Positions 7,742 through 15,517 of a stretch of 64,000 nucleotides of DNA are shown piece after piece. The DNA is taken from positions 620,001 to 684,000 of the forward strand of contig NZ_JAHTLF010000025.1 in the NCBI RefSeq assembly GCF_024614185.1, written 5' to 3'. Made by a program: the position numbers and the translations under genes. This DNA is from Nocardioides carbamazepini (GTDB lineage Bacteria; Actinomycetota; Actinomycetes; Propionibacteriales; Nocardioidaceae). The notes beneath the pieces are model-generated. The model saw only the letters and a program-made list of their open reading frames with translations. It did no database searches and had not been told where the DNA came from. How positions within the stretch are numbered: position 1 is the stretch's first letter; the number at the start of each line of letters is the position of its first letter.

Positions 7742-7945
7742 ATGATCGTCTGCCAGTGCCGCGTCGTCACGGATCGTGACGTCGACGCTGCCCTGACAGG
7801 GGGAGCCAGGTCGGTCGGCGCGGTGTGCCGCACGACCGGCGCGGCGCAGGACTGCGGGTCCTGCATCTTCTCGGTGAAGGCGCTGGTGCAGCAGCACCAC
7901 GAGCGCGAGTGTGCGCACCTTCGGGCCGACGGCGCCGCGAGCTGA
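7742..7945 (+). CDS. bfd: Bacterioferritin-associated ferredoxin (Bfd-type [2Fe-2S] protein)
   Basis: Bfd is a small [2Fe-2S] protein that delivers electrons to bacterioferritin to release stored iron. The 67-residue product begins MIVCQCRVVTDRDVDAAL and has the cysteine set CxC (residues 4 and 6) and CGSC near residue 39-42, the BFD-like cluster-binding pattern. ATG at 7742 is preferred over ATG at 7736 because it places the -10-like TAACCT 6 nt upstream and starts directly with MIVCQC. The gene lies 91 nt before bfr and under an iron box, so the two probably form an iron-controlled storage-and-release unit. Confidence 0.93.
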   Translation: MIVCQCRVVTDRDVDAALTGGARSVGAVCRTTGAAQDCGSCIFSVKALVQQHHERECAHLRADGAAS

Positions 7946-8036
7946 TCCGTACCCGAACCTCCAACTGAGTCTGTCCTCACCCCGGGGGCGGTGTGCCAGC
8001 ATCGGGCGGCAGGGTCCCCAACGCCGGAGGTGTGTC

Positions 8037-8525
8037 GTGCAGCCAGTCGATCCCCGCGTCGTCGAGCTCCTCAACGAGGCACTCACCTTCGAGCTGACCG
8101 TCACCAACACCTACTTCCTGCATGCCCGGATGCTCGACAACTGGGGTCTGCCGAAGCTGGGGAAGGTCTTCTACGACCTCTCCATCGACGAGATGCGCGA
8201 CGCCGACGACCTGATCAACCGGATCCTGATGTTCGACGGCCATCCCAACGTGCAGCGGCTGGGCGCCATCCAGGTCGGCGAGACGGCCGAGGAGATGCTC
8301 GACCTGGCCCTGGCCAGCGAGCGCGCCGCGGTGGCCCAGTTCAACGCAGCCGCCGAGGAGTGCCACCAGCTCGGTGACCACGGCACCGCCGCGGTCTTCG
8401 AGGAGATGGTCCGCGACGAGGAGAGGCACGCGGACTGGTTCGAGAGCCAGGTCGACGCGATCGGCCGGGTCGGCGCCCAGCAGTACCTCGCCCAGCACAT
8501 CGGTGCCGGCGAGGGCCCCGCCTAG
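8037..8525 (+). CDS. bfr: Bacterioferritin (divergent ferroxidase ligands)
   Basis: Bacterioferritin is a 24-subunit haem-containing iron-storage cage. The 162-residue product keeps the family layout: YFLHARMLDNWG, SIDEM with the haem-ligand Met53, and RDEERHADWFE near the C-terminus. Aligned residue by residue with E. coli Bfr, ferroxidase ligands E18, E51, E94, E127 and H130 are kept (as E19, E52 and their equivalents). H54 is Asp55, H46 is Asp47 and E47 is Leu48. The dinuclear iron site is therefore altered. GTG at 8037 follows GGAGG with good spacing. The stop TAG forms a palindromic CTAG with the stop of the convergent gene. Confidence 0.92.
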   Translation: MQPVDPRVVELLNEALTFELTVTNTYFLHARMLDNWGLPKLGKVFYDLSIDEMRDADDLINRILMFDGHPNVQRLGAIQVGETAEEMLDLALASERAAVAQFNAAAEECHQLGDHGTAAVFEEMVRDEERHADWFESQVDAIGRVGAQQYLAQHIGAGEGPA

Positions 8526-9235
8526 GCGGGGAGTCCCGGCAGCGCCAGGAGTGGGATCCCGCGCCCGAGGCGCAGGGGCGCGGCGATCAACCCGTCGCCC
8601 CACAGGTGCGCACTCGCCACGCCCCATGGCATGACCACCGACGCGACGACCTCGCGCGCGGCGTCCAGGACGAGCAGCCGCTGACCGTGCTCGCCCGGGT
8701 ACGCGCTCGTGGCGCCGACCAGCAGGTGGTCGCGTTCGAGGAGCACGCGGACGACGCCGGCGCGGGCAGCGGCGACCTCGATCGACCGGCCCGGGACCGG
8801 GGTACGGCGCTGCCGCCCGGCGTACTCCAGGGTCGCCATCGACACCAGCGCCTCGGTGGTCTTGGCCTGCTGCCCGATCGCGACCAGGCCGTCGCGCTCG
8901 AGACGGATCTCGTCGTTGTGCTTGCCGATCCGCGCCGTCAGCTTCCTGGTCACGACCGGCGTCGCGAGGTCCGCCTCGAACAGGCCGTGCTCGGTGAGCA
9001 GCAGTGCGCGCCGGTCGGGCAGTGGCACGGCACCGCGCAGCATGCCGCGCACGCCCGTGAGCACGCGCCAGGCGCCGTCGACGAGGTCCAGGATGCCGAC
9101 CCTCACCGCGGCGGTGCCCTCGACCCACGAGGTGAGCAGCGTGTCCGGGCCGAGCAGGACCGTCGTGGTCGCGAAGCCCTGCGGATTCTCGCCGCGCGCG
9201 GGCAGCGGGATCTCGAGGGTGGCGCCTGCGGTCAT
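8522..9235 (-). CDS. Hypothetical protein, predicted beta-propeller-like fragment
   Basis: I do not recognise this 237-residue soluble protein. It is rich in short beta-strand-like stretches alternating with turns (VRVGILDLVDGAWRVL, ALLLTEHGLFEADL, LLVLDAAREVVASVV), reminiscent of a WD/PQQ-type beta-propeller, but no repeat signature is exact. There is no signal peptide or transmembrane helix. The ATG at 9235 has a minus-strand TAGGGT hexamer ending 6 nt upstream, which suggests a leaderless message. It is convergent with bfr and the two stop codons share the bases CTAG (8522-8525). Confidence 0.65.
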   Translation of the reverse strand: MTAGATLEIPLPARGENPQGFATTTVLLGPDTLLTSWVEGTAAVRVGILDLVDGAWRVLTGVRGMLRGAVPLPDRRALLLTEHGLFEADLATPVVTRKLTARIGKHNDEIRLERDGLVAIGQQAKTTEALVSMATLEYAGRQRRTPVPGRSIEVAAARAGVVRVLLERDHLLVGATSAYPGEHGQRLLVLDAAREVVASVVMPWGVASAHLWGDGLIAAPLRLGRGIPLLALPGLPA

Positions 9236-9241
9236 GCGCTC

Positions 9242-9247
9242 ACCCTA
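9242..9247 (-). promoter_or_regulatory. -10 hexamer for the 8522-9235 gene
   Basis: Minus-strand TAGGGT ends 6 nt before the ATG, with no purine-rich ribosome-binding site between. Confidence 0.45.
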
Positions 9248-9421
9248 GGCTCGCGTCGATCCTGATCCCTCGAGGAGCCTTCGGGAGGTACGTCGTCGCC
9301 AACGACGATCTCGTGGTCGCCGGGTGTGAGATCGCCGTCGATGAGGACCACGGACCGAGCGACCGGATCCGGTGGAACGAGCTCGTCGGGTTGTGTCGTA
9401 CCCCTGTTGTTGGGTTGGGGC

Positions 9422-10732
9422 ATGGTCAGTGATCGGGTGGTGGCGGGTCTGGAGGACCTGTCGGCGGCGGGGGTTCTCGACTTCGTCGAGGCCCAGCATG
9501 CTGCGCGCCTGTCAGCTGAGCGGGAGATCTTGAGGGCGGCGTATCAGTGGGCGGTACTGCATTCCCCGGACCGGCTCCCGCCCGGTGATCGTCGGAGCAG
9601 GTCACGGGCTCGTCGTGTGGGTGGGGTCGGGACGCCGTTGGTCACCGAGCACGCCGCAGCAGTGTTCGGTGCCCGGGTCCAGACCAGCCCCTACGGTGCA
9701 CGGCGGCTGATCGCCGACGCCGTCGACCTACAGCTACGGCTCCCGCGGTTGTGGGCCGGCGTGGAGGCAGGCACGGTCCGGGTCCCGCATGCACGTCACG
9801 TCGCCCAGGTGACCCGCGACCTCGCACCCGACGAAGCGGGGTGGGTCGATGGTGAGGTGGTCGAGGTCGCGGACGGTCGTCTGGCGTGGGCCCGGTTCGA
9901 GACCCTGGTCGAGGGCAAGGTCGCGGCCGCGGCCCCCGAACTCGCCCGTCAGCGTGAGGACGCTGCGGCGCGGGAGCGGGGCGTGCGCGTCTCCCGGGTC
10001 AACAAGCACGGCATGAGCACCCTGATCATCAAGGCCGACGCGATCACCATCGCCGGCATCGACGCCGCCGTGACCGCGGTCGCGGACAAGCTGACCGAGT
10101 CGATGCCCCACGCGGATCGCAATGACCGCCGGGTCGCGGCCGCAGCACTCCTACTGAACCCAGCGGCTCGTCCCGATCTGTCGGTGGGTCCGGTCAAGGT
10201 ACGGGCCAAGGTCTACCTCCACCTCACACCCCAGACACCCATCGCGCGTGTGGAGGGCCACGGGCCACTCACGATCGGCCGGGTCGTGGAGCTGCTGGAC
10301 GCCACGGCTGCGAAGGTCCAGATGACCCCGGTGCTCGACCTGGCCGCCATGGCACCGGTCGATGCCTACGAGATCCCCGCCCGCCTCCGTGAAGCAGTCC
10401 ACCTGATCCACCCCGCCGACGTGTTCCCCTACGCCACCAACACCACCCGCCGCATGGACCTCGACCACGCGATCCCCCACAGCCAGGGCGGCGCGACCAG
10501 TGTCGACAACCTCGGACCCCTGACCCGCACCCACCACCGGATCAAGACCCACACCGGCTGGGAAGCACGACATCCGTTCCCCGGGATCGTGATCTGGCGC
10601 GATCCCTACGGGGCCCACTACCTCATCGACCCGACCGGCACCAGACGCCTCACCCCCAGCAGCAGCGGGGAGACACCCACCCGGGTCGACATCATGGTCA
10701 CCCAGCTGCTGCTCGACTACACAGCTGCCTGA
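9422..10732 (+). CDS. DUF222 domain protein with C-terminal HNH endonuclease motif
   Basis: This 436-residue protein belongs to the actinobacterial DUF222-HNH (13E12-repeat) family, which is abundant in mycobacteria and Nocardioides and whose role is unresolved. The N-terminal domain is helical (LSAAGVLDFVEAQHAARLSAERE). The C-terminus carries the HNH core MDLDHAIPHSQGGATSVDNL followed by LTRTHHRIKTHTGW, with the His/Asn/His pattern intact. ATG at 9422 gives the usual N-terminus; an upstream in-frame start (9326) adds non-conserved residues. The last 16 nt overlap tail-to-tail with a second HNH gene. Members of this family may be mobile or act on DNA, but no target is visible here. Confidence 0.85.
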   Translation: MVSDRVVAGLEDLSAAGVLDFVEAQHAARLSAEREILRAAYQWAVLHSPDRLPPGDRRSRSRARRVGGVGTPLVTEHAAAVFGARVQTSPYGARRLIADAVDLQLRLPRLWAGVEAGTVRVPHARHVAQVTRDLAPDEAGWVDGEVVEVADGRLAWARFETLVEGKVAAAAPELARQREDAAARERGVRVSRVNKHGMSTLIIKADAITIAGIDAAVTAVADKLTESMPHADRNDRRVAAAALLLNPAARPDLSVGPVKVRAKVYLHLTPQTPIARVEGHGPLTIGRVVELLDATAAKVQMTPVLDLAAMAPVDAYEIPARLREAVHLIHPADVFPYATNTTRRMDLDHAIPHSQGGATSVDNLGPLTRTHHRIKTHTGWEARHPFPGIVIWRDPYGAHYLIDPTGTRRLTPSSSGETPTRVDIMVTQLLLDYTAA

Positions 10733-11094
10733 GCGTCACCGGAGTCGAGTTCCGGCGGAGTGCCGGCGAGCTCGCGCAGCGTCTCGGCCTGACGCACCAG
10801 GAAGGCACGCTCGTCCAGCTTCTTGCGCCTCATCCAGGTCACCACCTCGACGTTGCACTTGCTGGCGTTGCACGAACGGCAGGCGGGGACGACATTGGCC
10901 AGCGTGTAGCGGCCGCCCCGTGAGATCGGCAGGATGCAGTCCTTCTGCAGTGCCACACCGTCGGCGCGACAGTAGGCGCACCCGGACCATGCGTCGAGGA
11001 TCGCGGCCCACTGGGCATCGGTCAGGTCGTGCTCGACCTTGGCCATCCGCCGCTTGCGGCGGCGGGCGTAGGTCGCGGCGCGGCTCCGGTTCAC
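10717..11094 (-). CDS. Small HNH endonuclease-type protein
   Basis: This is a 125-residue HNH-family nuclease-type protein. Two cysteine pairs, CAYC near residue 38 and CRSC near residue 72, frame the core ILPISRGGRYTLANVVPAC, giving the zinc-stabilised HNH layout seen in McrA-like and homing-type nucleases. A basic N-terminus (SRAATYARRRKRRMAK) could contact DNA. The first motif residue is Pro-Ile rather than His, since DCILPIS replaces the DHxxP/S pattern. Catalysis may therefore be weak, or the protein may use the neighbouring Asp. It overlaps the preceding DUF222-HNH gene by 16 nt in convergent orientation. Confidence 0.8.
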   Translation of the reverse strand: MNRSRAATYARRRKRRMAKVEHDLTDAQWAAILDAWSGCAYCRADGVALQKDCILPISRGGRYTLANVVPACRSCNASKCNVEVVTWMRRKKLDERAFLVRQAETLRELAGTPPELDSGDAQAAV

Positions 11095-11123
11095 GCGGAC
11101 GAGTATCGCGTGTCCCGCGTCGC

Positions 11124-11129
11124 TAGGGT
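11124..11129 (+). promoter_or_regulatory. -10 hexamer of the VOC/kinase operon
   Basis: TAGGGT ends 6 nt before GTG at 11136. No Shine-Dalgarno sequence is present, which suggests leaderless initiation. Confidence 0.45.
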
Positions 11130-11135
11130 CGGACC

Positions 11136-11777
11136 GTGGCCGTGACCATCGACGAACTCCTCATCGCCGACCCTCCCCAAGCGTGGCGGGAAGCCGGGTT
11201 CGCGGTCGACGACGACGGCACCTGCCGGGTCGGGACCGTCCGGATCCGGCTGGTGGGCCGGGAGCGCGGCACGGGGATCGTGGGCTGGTCCCTGCGCGGC
11301 CTGCCGGGCGACGGGGCGACGTTCGATCTCGACGGCATCGCGACCACGTCCTCGGCGGCGGCACCGCCGGTGCCCGCGGCCCACGTCACCGGAGTGACGC
11401 ACATCGACCACGTCGTGCTGCTCTCGCCCGACCTCACCCGCACCCGCGGTGCGCTGGAGGCGATCGGGCTCGACGTACGGCGGGAGCGGGACGCGATGCT
11501 GGCCGGAACGCCGATGCGGCAGATGTTCTTCCGGCTCGGCGAGGTGATCCTCGAGGTCGTCGGATCGCCCGACGAGACCGGCGAGGGGCCGTCGAGCCTG
11601 TGGGGCATCACCTACACGGTGGCGGACATCGATGTCGCGGCGGAGCGGCTGGGTGTGCGGACGTCGGTGGTGAAGGACGCGGTGCAGCCAGGTCGGCGGA
11701 TCACCACGCTGCGCCATCGCGATCTCGGCATGTCGGTGCGTACCGCGCTGATCTCACCCCACGTGCGTCGCGGCTGA
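11136..11777 (+). CDS. VOC/glyoxalase-superfamily protein
   Basis: This 213-residue cytosolic protein has the vicinal-oxygen-chelate fold. The strand-helix unit THIDHVVLLSPDLTRTRGALEAIGLDVRRER around residue 88 and the later MFFRLGEVILEVVG carry the usual His (DHVVL) and Glu (ILEVV) metal-ligand positions. VOC members include glyoxalases, dioxygenases and resistance proteins, and the substrate here cannot be inferred. The GTG start at 11136 lies 6 nt after a TAGGGT element. The stop overlaps the ATG of the next gene (TGATG), so the two are co-transcribed and coupled. Confidence 0.8.
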   Translation: MAVTIDELLIADPPQAWREAGFAVDDDGTCRVGTVRIRLVGRERGTGIVGWSLRGLPGDGATFDLDGIATTSSAAAPPVPAAHVTGVTHIDHVVLLSPDLTRTRGALEAIGLDVRRERDAMLAGTPMRQMFFRLGEVILEVVGSPDETGEGPSSLWGITYTVADIDVAAERLGVRTSVVKDAVQPGRRITTLRHRDLGMSVRTALISPHVRRG

Positions 11778-12358
11778 TGCGCCGGGTCTCGGTGGTCGGC
11801 AGCTCGGGGACGGGCAAGACCACGCTCGCGCGCCGCCTCGCGGCCTCGTTAGGGGTCGAGTACGTCGAGCTCGACGGCCTGTTCTGGGGGCCGGACTGGT
11901 CGCCGGCCACCGCCGACCAGCTGCGTGAGCGGGTCCGGACCGCGACCGCCGGTGACGCCTGGGTCGTGGACGGGAACTACCAGAGCAAGCTCGGCACCCT
12001 GGTCTGGGAGCGTGCCGACACCGTCGTCTGGCTGGACCCGCCCCGCTGGCGGGCAATGTGGCAGTCGGTCACCCGCACCGCACGCCGAGCGGCGACCCGT
12101 CAGGAGCTGTGGTCGGGCAACCGCGAGACCTGGCGCGGCCTGATGTTCTGGCGCGGTGAGGACTCGGTCGTGTGGTGGGCCTGGACGTCGTACCGCCGCA
12201 CCCGGGAACGGTACGCCGCCGCGATGGAGGGCGCACCGGCCACGGGCCCGGCCTGGCACCGACTGCGCACCCGCCGTGACGTCGCGCGCTTCCTCGGCGC
12301 CGTCAGGGACGGCGCTGCAGCACGACCCAGCCCAGGGCCACGCCGAAACCGGCGATGA
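11777..12358 (+). CDS. P-loop kinase of the adenylate-kinase/topology-modulation type
   Basis: This 193-residue nucleotide-binding protein begins MRRVSVVGSSGTGKTTLARR with a perfect Walker A (GSSGTGKTT), followed by YVELDGLFWGPDW and WVVDGNYQSKLG. The order matches small adenylate-kinase-like or FlaR/DNA-topology-modulation proteins. A Walker B-like VVWLDPPRW lies near residue 85. The true phosphate acceptor is unknown. ATG at 11777 overlaps the stop of the VOC gene (TGATG). The basic C-terminal tail overlaps the end of the convergent small membrane protein gene by 56 nt, so the last residues are probably not conserved. Confidence 0.82.
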   Translation: MRRVSVVGSSGTGKTTLARRLAASLGVEYVELDGLFWGPDWSPATADQLRERVRTATAGDAWVVDGNYQSKLGTLVWERADTVVWLDPPRWRAMWQSVTRTARRAATRQELWSGNRETWRGLMFWRGEDSVVWWAWTSYRRTRERYAAAMEGAPATGPAWHRLRTRRDVARFLGAVRDGAAARPSPGPRRNRR

Positions 12359-12518
12359 TCGGGCCGATGATCGAGAAGGTCTCGGACTTCGTGTCGCCGA
12401 TGACGCCCCACGACAGCAACGTCCAGTAGCCGCCGACCACCAGCAGGAGCAGGGCCGGAGGCAGGCCGAGAAGCAGTTTCTGCCGGCGCGATCGTGCGCC
12501 GTAGCGATCCTGGTTCAC
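12303..12518 (-). CDS. Small two-helix membrane protein, 71 aa
   Basis: This protein of 71 residues has a basic N-terminus (MNQDRYGARSRRQK) and two hydrophobic segments: LLLGLPPALLLLVVGGYWTL and a second spanning roughly residues 48-67, followed by RRP. The arrangement is typical of small actinobacterial membrane proteins of unknown role. GTG at 12518 has a minus-strand TAGCCT hexamer ending 7 nt upstream. Its 3' end overlaps the 3' end of the convergent kinase gene. Confidence 0.6.
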   Translation of the reverse strand: MNQDRYGARSRRQKLLLGLPPALLLLVVGGYWTLLSWGVIGDTKSETFSIIGPIIAGFGVALGWVVLQRRP

Positions 12519-12525
12519 GTCCCGC

Positions 12526-12531
12526 AGGCTA
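12526..12531 (-). promoter_or_regulatory. -10 hexamer of the small membrane protein gene
   Basis: Minus-strand TAGCCT ends 7 nt before the GTG start, without a ribosome-binding site. Confidence 0.4.
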
Positions 12532-12628
12532 CTCGGCGGCCCCCGCCCGGCCCGGACCGGACCAACCTTCGGCCAATCTTCGGCTGGTCTCCTGGAGTGA
12601 CCGTCATCTCATCTCGGGAGAGTCAGTC

Positions 12629-15025
12629 ATGGGGAAGTCACTCGGGCCCGCCGGCATGCCCGCACCACCGAATGCCGGAAGACCATCCACGGCCCGAACA
12701 CCATCCACGGCCGGAACACCGAAGACCGGGATCGGCCGCCGCTCCTTCGTCGGCTACGTGATGGGCGGGACCGGCCTGGTCGTGGCCGCGGACCTCGCGC
12801 TCGGCGCGGCACCGGCGCAGGCCGCGGGCCTGCCGATCCCTTCGGTGCCGCAGATCCCGGAGGTCTACGACCTCAACGACTTCCTCACCCATTGCGCGCT
12901 GCCGACGTCCGGGCTGATCGCGATCCACGTCGATGAGCTGGGCGACGCGCATTTCGCGCTGCCGCGGATGGAGGTCGGGCAGGGCATCACGACCTCGACG
13001 GCGATGATCATCGCCGAGGAGCTCGACCTGCCGCTCGACCGGGTACACGTGACGCTGGCGCCGGCGCGCAGGGATCTGCTGTTCAACCAGCTGACCGGTG
13101 GCTCCAACACGACCATCTCGACGTACACGCCGATCCGGGTCGCCGCCGCCGTGGCCCGCAAGGCGCTGCTGGACGCGGCGGCGATCCAGCTGGGCGCGCT
13201 GGTCACCACCCTGACGGTGAAGGGCGGTGTCATCAGTGACCTGCTCGGCAACGTGCTGCCCTACGGCGATGCCGCTGCGCTCGCCGCACCCGCGACGACG
13301 CGGAAGGTGGAGGTCGAGCTGAAGGCGGAGTCCGAGCACACGATCGTCGGTACGCCGCAGCGGCGGGTCGATGCCCGGGACGCGGTCACCGGACGCAAGC
13401 AGTTCGCGATGGACCTGGACGTGCCCGGGGCGCTGCCGACCATGGTCTGCCGCGCCCCCGACCTCAACGGCACGGCGAAGGAGGTCCGCAACCAGGCGGC
13501 GGTCGCGGCGATGCCGGGGGTCACCCACGTCGCGATCATCCCGACCGGTGTCGCCGTCCGGGCGCGGACCTTCGGTCAGTGCATCGACGCCGTCCGCGCG
13601 CTCGATGTCGCGTGGAACGCCGGCACGGTCCCGGGCAGGTCGTCGGAGGACATCCTCAAGGAGCTGCGCCGGGCCCAGCTCCCGCTCGCCGTGCCCAAGC
13701 TGGGCGCGACGACCGTCGAGGGCGAGTTCGTCTTCCACTTCCGCAGCGGCTCCGCCCTCGAGCCCAACTGCGCGGTCGCCGACGTCCGGGCCGACTCCGC
13801 CACCATCTGGGGTGGGCTGAAGTCGCCGATCGTCGCGCAGTCCGAGGTCGCCCGGGCGCTGAAGCTGCCGCAGGGCAAGGTGACGGTCAACGTCGTCCAG
13901 GGTGGCGGCTCCTTCGGCCGGAAGCTGTTCAGCGACGCGGCGATCGAGGCGGCGCACGCGTCGAAGGCGTTCGGTGCGCCGGTCAAGCTGATGTGGCACC
14001 GGGCAGACGAGCCCCGCCAGGGCCGGGTGCATCCGATGGCGACCTCGCGGATCCGGGCGACCGTCCTGCTCGGCAGCGTGATCAGCTTCGAGCAACGGCA
14101 CACCTCGGTGTCGACGGACTTCACCCACGGCCTGGGGGAGCGACTGACCGCCGAGGTGGCAGCCCTGCCCACCGGTCTCGGCAACCTGGGGTTCTCCGAG
14201 ACCGTGTTCCTGCTGAGCCAGGAGCTGCCCTACAACTTCGGCGTCGTCACCCAGCTGCTGAACGAGTCGAACTACGACTTCGACCGGTTCAACACCAGCT
14301 CGGTGCGCAACATCTACTCGCCCGACGTACGTTGTGCCAACGAGCTGATCGTCGACCGACTGGCGGCCAGGCTGAAGCTGGATCCCGTCGTGTTCCGGTT
14401 GAGGTATGCGAAGAGCGGCATCGTCAAGCGAGTCCTCAAGCGGGCGGCCGAGCTGGGGGAGTGGGGCAGGGCGATGCCCGCCGGCACGGCGCAGGGGATC
14501 GCGATCCACAAGGAGTACAAGGGCGCGACAGCCGTCCTCGTGGAGATCGACTGCCGGCCAGAGACGGTGAACCGGAAGGTCCGCGACGCCGTCACCGGGC
14601 CGCGGGTCACGAAGGCGACCGTCGTGGTCGACTGCGGCCTCGCCATCAACCCCCTCGGCATCCAGGCGCAGATGATGGGCGGCTTCGCCGACGGACTGGC
14701 CCAGGCGTTGAGCTACGGCAACCACCTCGTCGACGGCCACTTCCTGGAGGCCAGCTGGGACAACTCGGCGTACACCCGGCAGTGGAACTCCCCGTTCGAC
14801 TTCCACTGCGAGGTGCTGGACTCCGACAGCCCGGAGCCCGGTGGGATCGGGGAGGCCGGTGTCGCGGCATCGATGGCCGCCGTCGCGTGCGCCTACGCAC
14901 GGGCCACCGGGACGATGCCGACGGAGTTCCCGATCAACTTCCGAGACCCCCTGCACTTCGAGCCGAAGCCCTTCGTCCCGTCCATCCCCGAGTCGCCGGT
15001 CAACGGCCTCGACCACGTCTCCTGA
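12629..15025 (+). CDS. Tat-exported molybdopterin hydroxylase, large subunit (IorB-like)
   Basis: This 798-residue molybdenum-cofactor subunit belongs to the xanthine-oxidase family, isoquinoline-1-oxidoreductase beta (IorB) branch. Such enzymes hydroxylate N-heteroaromatics or oxidise aldehydes. The N-terminus has a long polar region, then the twin-arginine motif GRRSFVGYVMGGTG and a hydrophobic segment ending AAPAQAAG, so folded export by Tat is predicted. Later landmarks are MEVGQGITTSTAMIIAEE, GGGSFGRKLFSDA and the catalytic-Glu block PGGIGEAGVAA near the end, all typical of the family. It is followed 9 nt later by its [2Fe-2S] partner. No FAD subunit is present, as in IorAB, so electrons probably pass to a membrane or periplasmic acceptor. 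The substrate is not predictable. Confidence 0.9.
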   Translation: MGKSLGPAGMPAPPNAGRPSTARTPSTAGTPKTGIGRRSFVGYVMGGTGLVVAADLALGAAPAQAAGLPIPSVPQIPEVYDLNDFLTHCALPTSGLIAIHVDELGDAHFALPRMEVGQGITTSTAMIIAEELDLPLDRVHVTLAPARRDLLFNQLTGGSNTTISTYTPIRVAAAVARKALLDAAAIQLGALVTTLTVKGGVISDLLGNVLPYGDAAALAAPATTRKVEVELKAESEHTIVGTPQRRVDARDAVTGRKQFAMDLDVPGALPTMVCRAPDLNGTAKEVRNQAAVAAMPGVTHVAIIPTGVAVRARTFGQCIDAVRALDVAWNAGTVPGRSSEDILKELRRAQLPLAVPKLGATTVEGEFVFHFRSGSALEPNCAVADVRADSATIWGGLKSPIVAQSEVARALKLPQGKVTVNVVQGGGSFGRKLFSDAAIEAAHASKAFGAPVKLMWHRADEPRQGRVHPMATSRIRATVLLGSVISFEQRHTSVSTDFTHGLGERLTAEVAALPTGLGNLGFSETVFLLSQELPYNFGVVTQLLNESNYDFDRFNTSSVRNIYSPDVRCANELIVDRLAARLKLDPVVFRLRYAKSGIVKRVLKRAAELGEWGRAMPAGTAQGIAIHKEYKGATAVLVEIDCRPETVNRKVRDAVTGPRVTKATVVVDCGLAINPLGIQAQMMGGFADGLAQALSYGNHLVDGHFLEASWDNSAYTRQWNSPFDFHCEVLDSDSPEPGGIGEAGVAASMAAVACAYARATGTMPTEFPINFRDPLHFEPKPFVPSIPESPVNGLDHVS

Positions 15026-15034
15026 GGTACCGCC

Positions 15035-15514
15035 ATGACCACGCACACCTTCCGGCTCAACGGCGAGACCGTGTCGGTCGACGTCGAGGACGACGTCCGC
15101 ATCCTCTGGGTCCTGCGCGACGTGCTCGGGGTGACCGGCCCCAAGTACGGCTGCGGGATCAACGTCTGCAAGGCCTGCACCTCGCACATCAACGGCAAGG
15201 CGTTCAACCCGTGCGCTGTGCCGATCGGCGAGATCGGCGCCGACGACGAGATCACCACGATCGAGGGCCTGGCCGACACCGTCCCCGGTGACGGACTGCA
15301 TCCGATGCAGGAGGCCTGGCTGGAGTACGACGTCGCCCAGTGCGGCTACTGCCAGCCCGGGCAGATCATGGCGGCGGTGGCCCTCGTCGACCGGGTGCGC
15401 GCAGAGAACCGGGCGATCACGGAGGACGACCTCGACTCGATCCGCAACGTCTGCCGCTGCGGCACCTACCCGAGGATCCGTGAGGCGATCCGGGCCGGAG
15501 CCGAACACTCGTAG
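15035..15514 (+). CDS. [2Fe-2S] small subunit of the molybdenum hydroxylase (IorA-like)
   Basis: This is a 159-residue iron-sulphur subunit partnering the large subunit just upstream (9-nt gap). Two clusters are evident: a plant-ferredoxin-type set YGCGINVCKACT in the N-terminal half, and the helical-domain set CGYCQPGQ plus CRCGTYPRI in the C-terminal half. No Tat or Sec signal is present, so the protein is likely folded with the large subunit and carried out by that subunit's Tat signal. It ends 3 nt before the convergent lysE-type gene. Confidence 0.93.
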   Translation: MTTHTFRLNGETVSVDVEDDVRILWVLRDVLGVTGPKYGCGINVCKACTSHINGKAFNPCAVPIGEIGADDEITTIEGLADTVPGDGLHPMQEAWLEYDVAQCGYCQPGQIMAAVALVDRVRAENRAITEDDLDSIRNVCRCGTYPRIREAIRAGAEHS

Positions 15515-15517
15515 TGC

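Noticed and set aside
9242..9421. Upstream extension of the DUF222-HNH gene from 9326
   Set aside because: The extra 32 residues are not family-like, and the ATG at 9422 starts directly with the conserved N-terminal helix.
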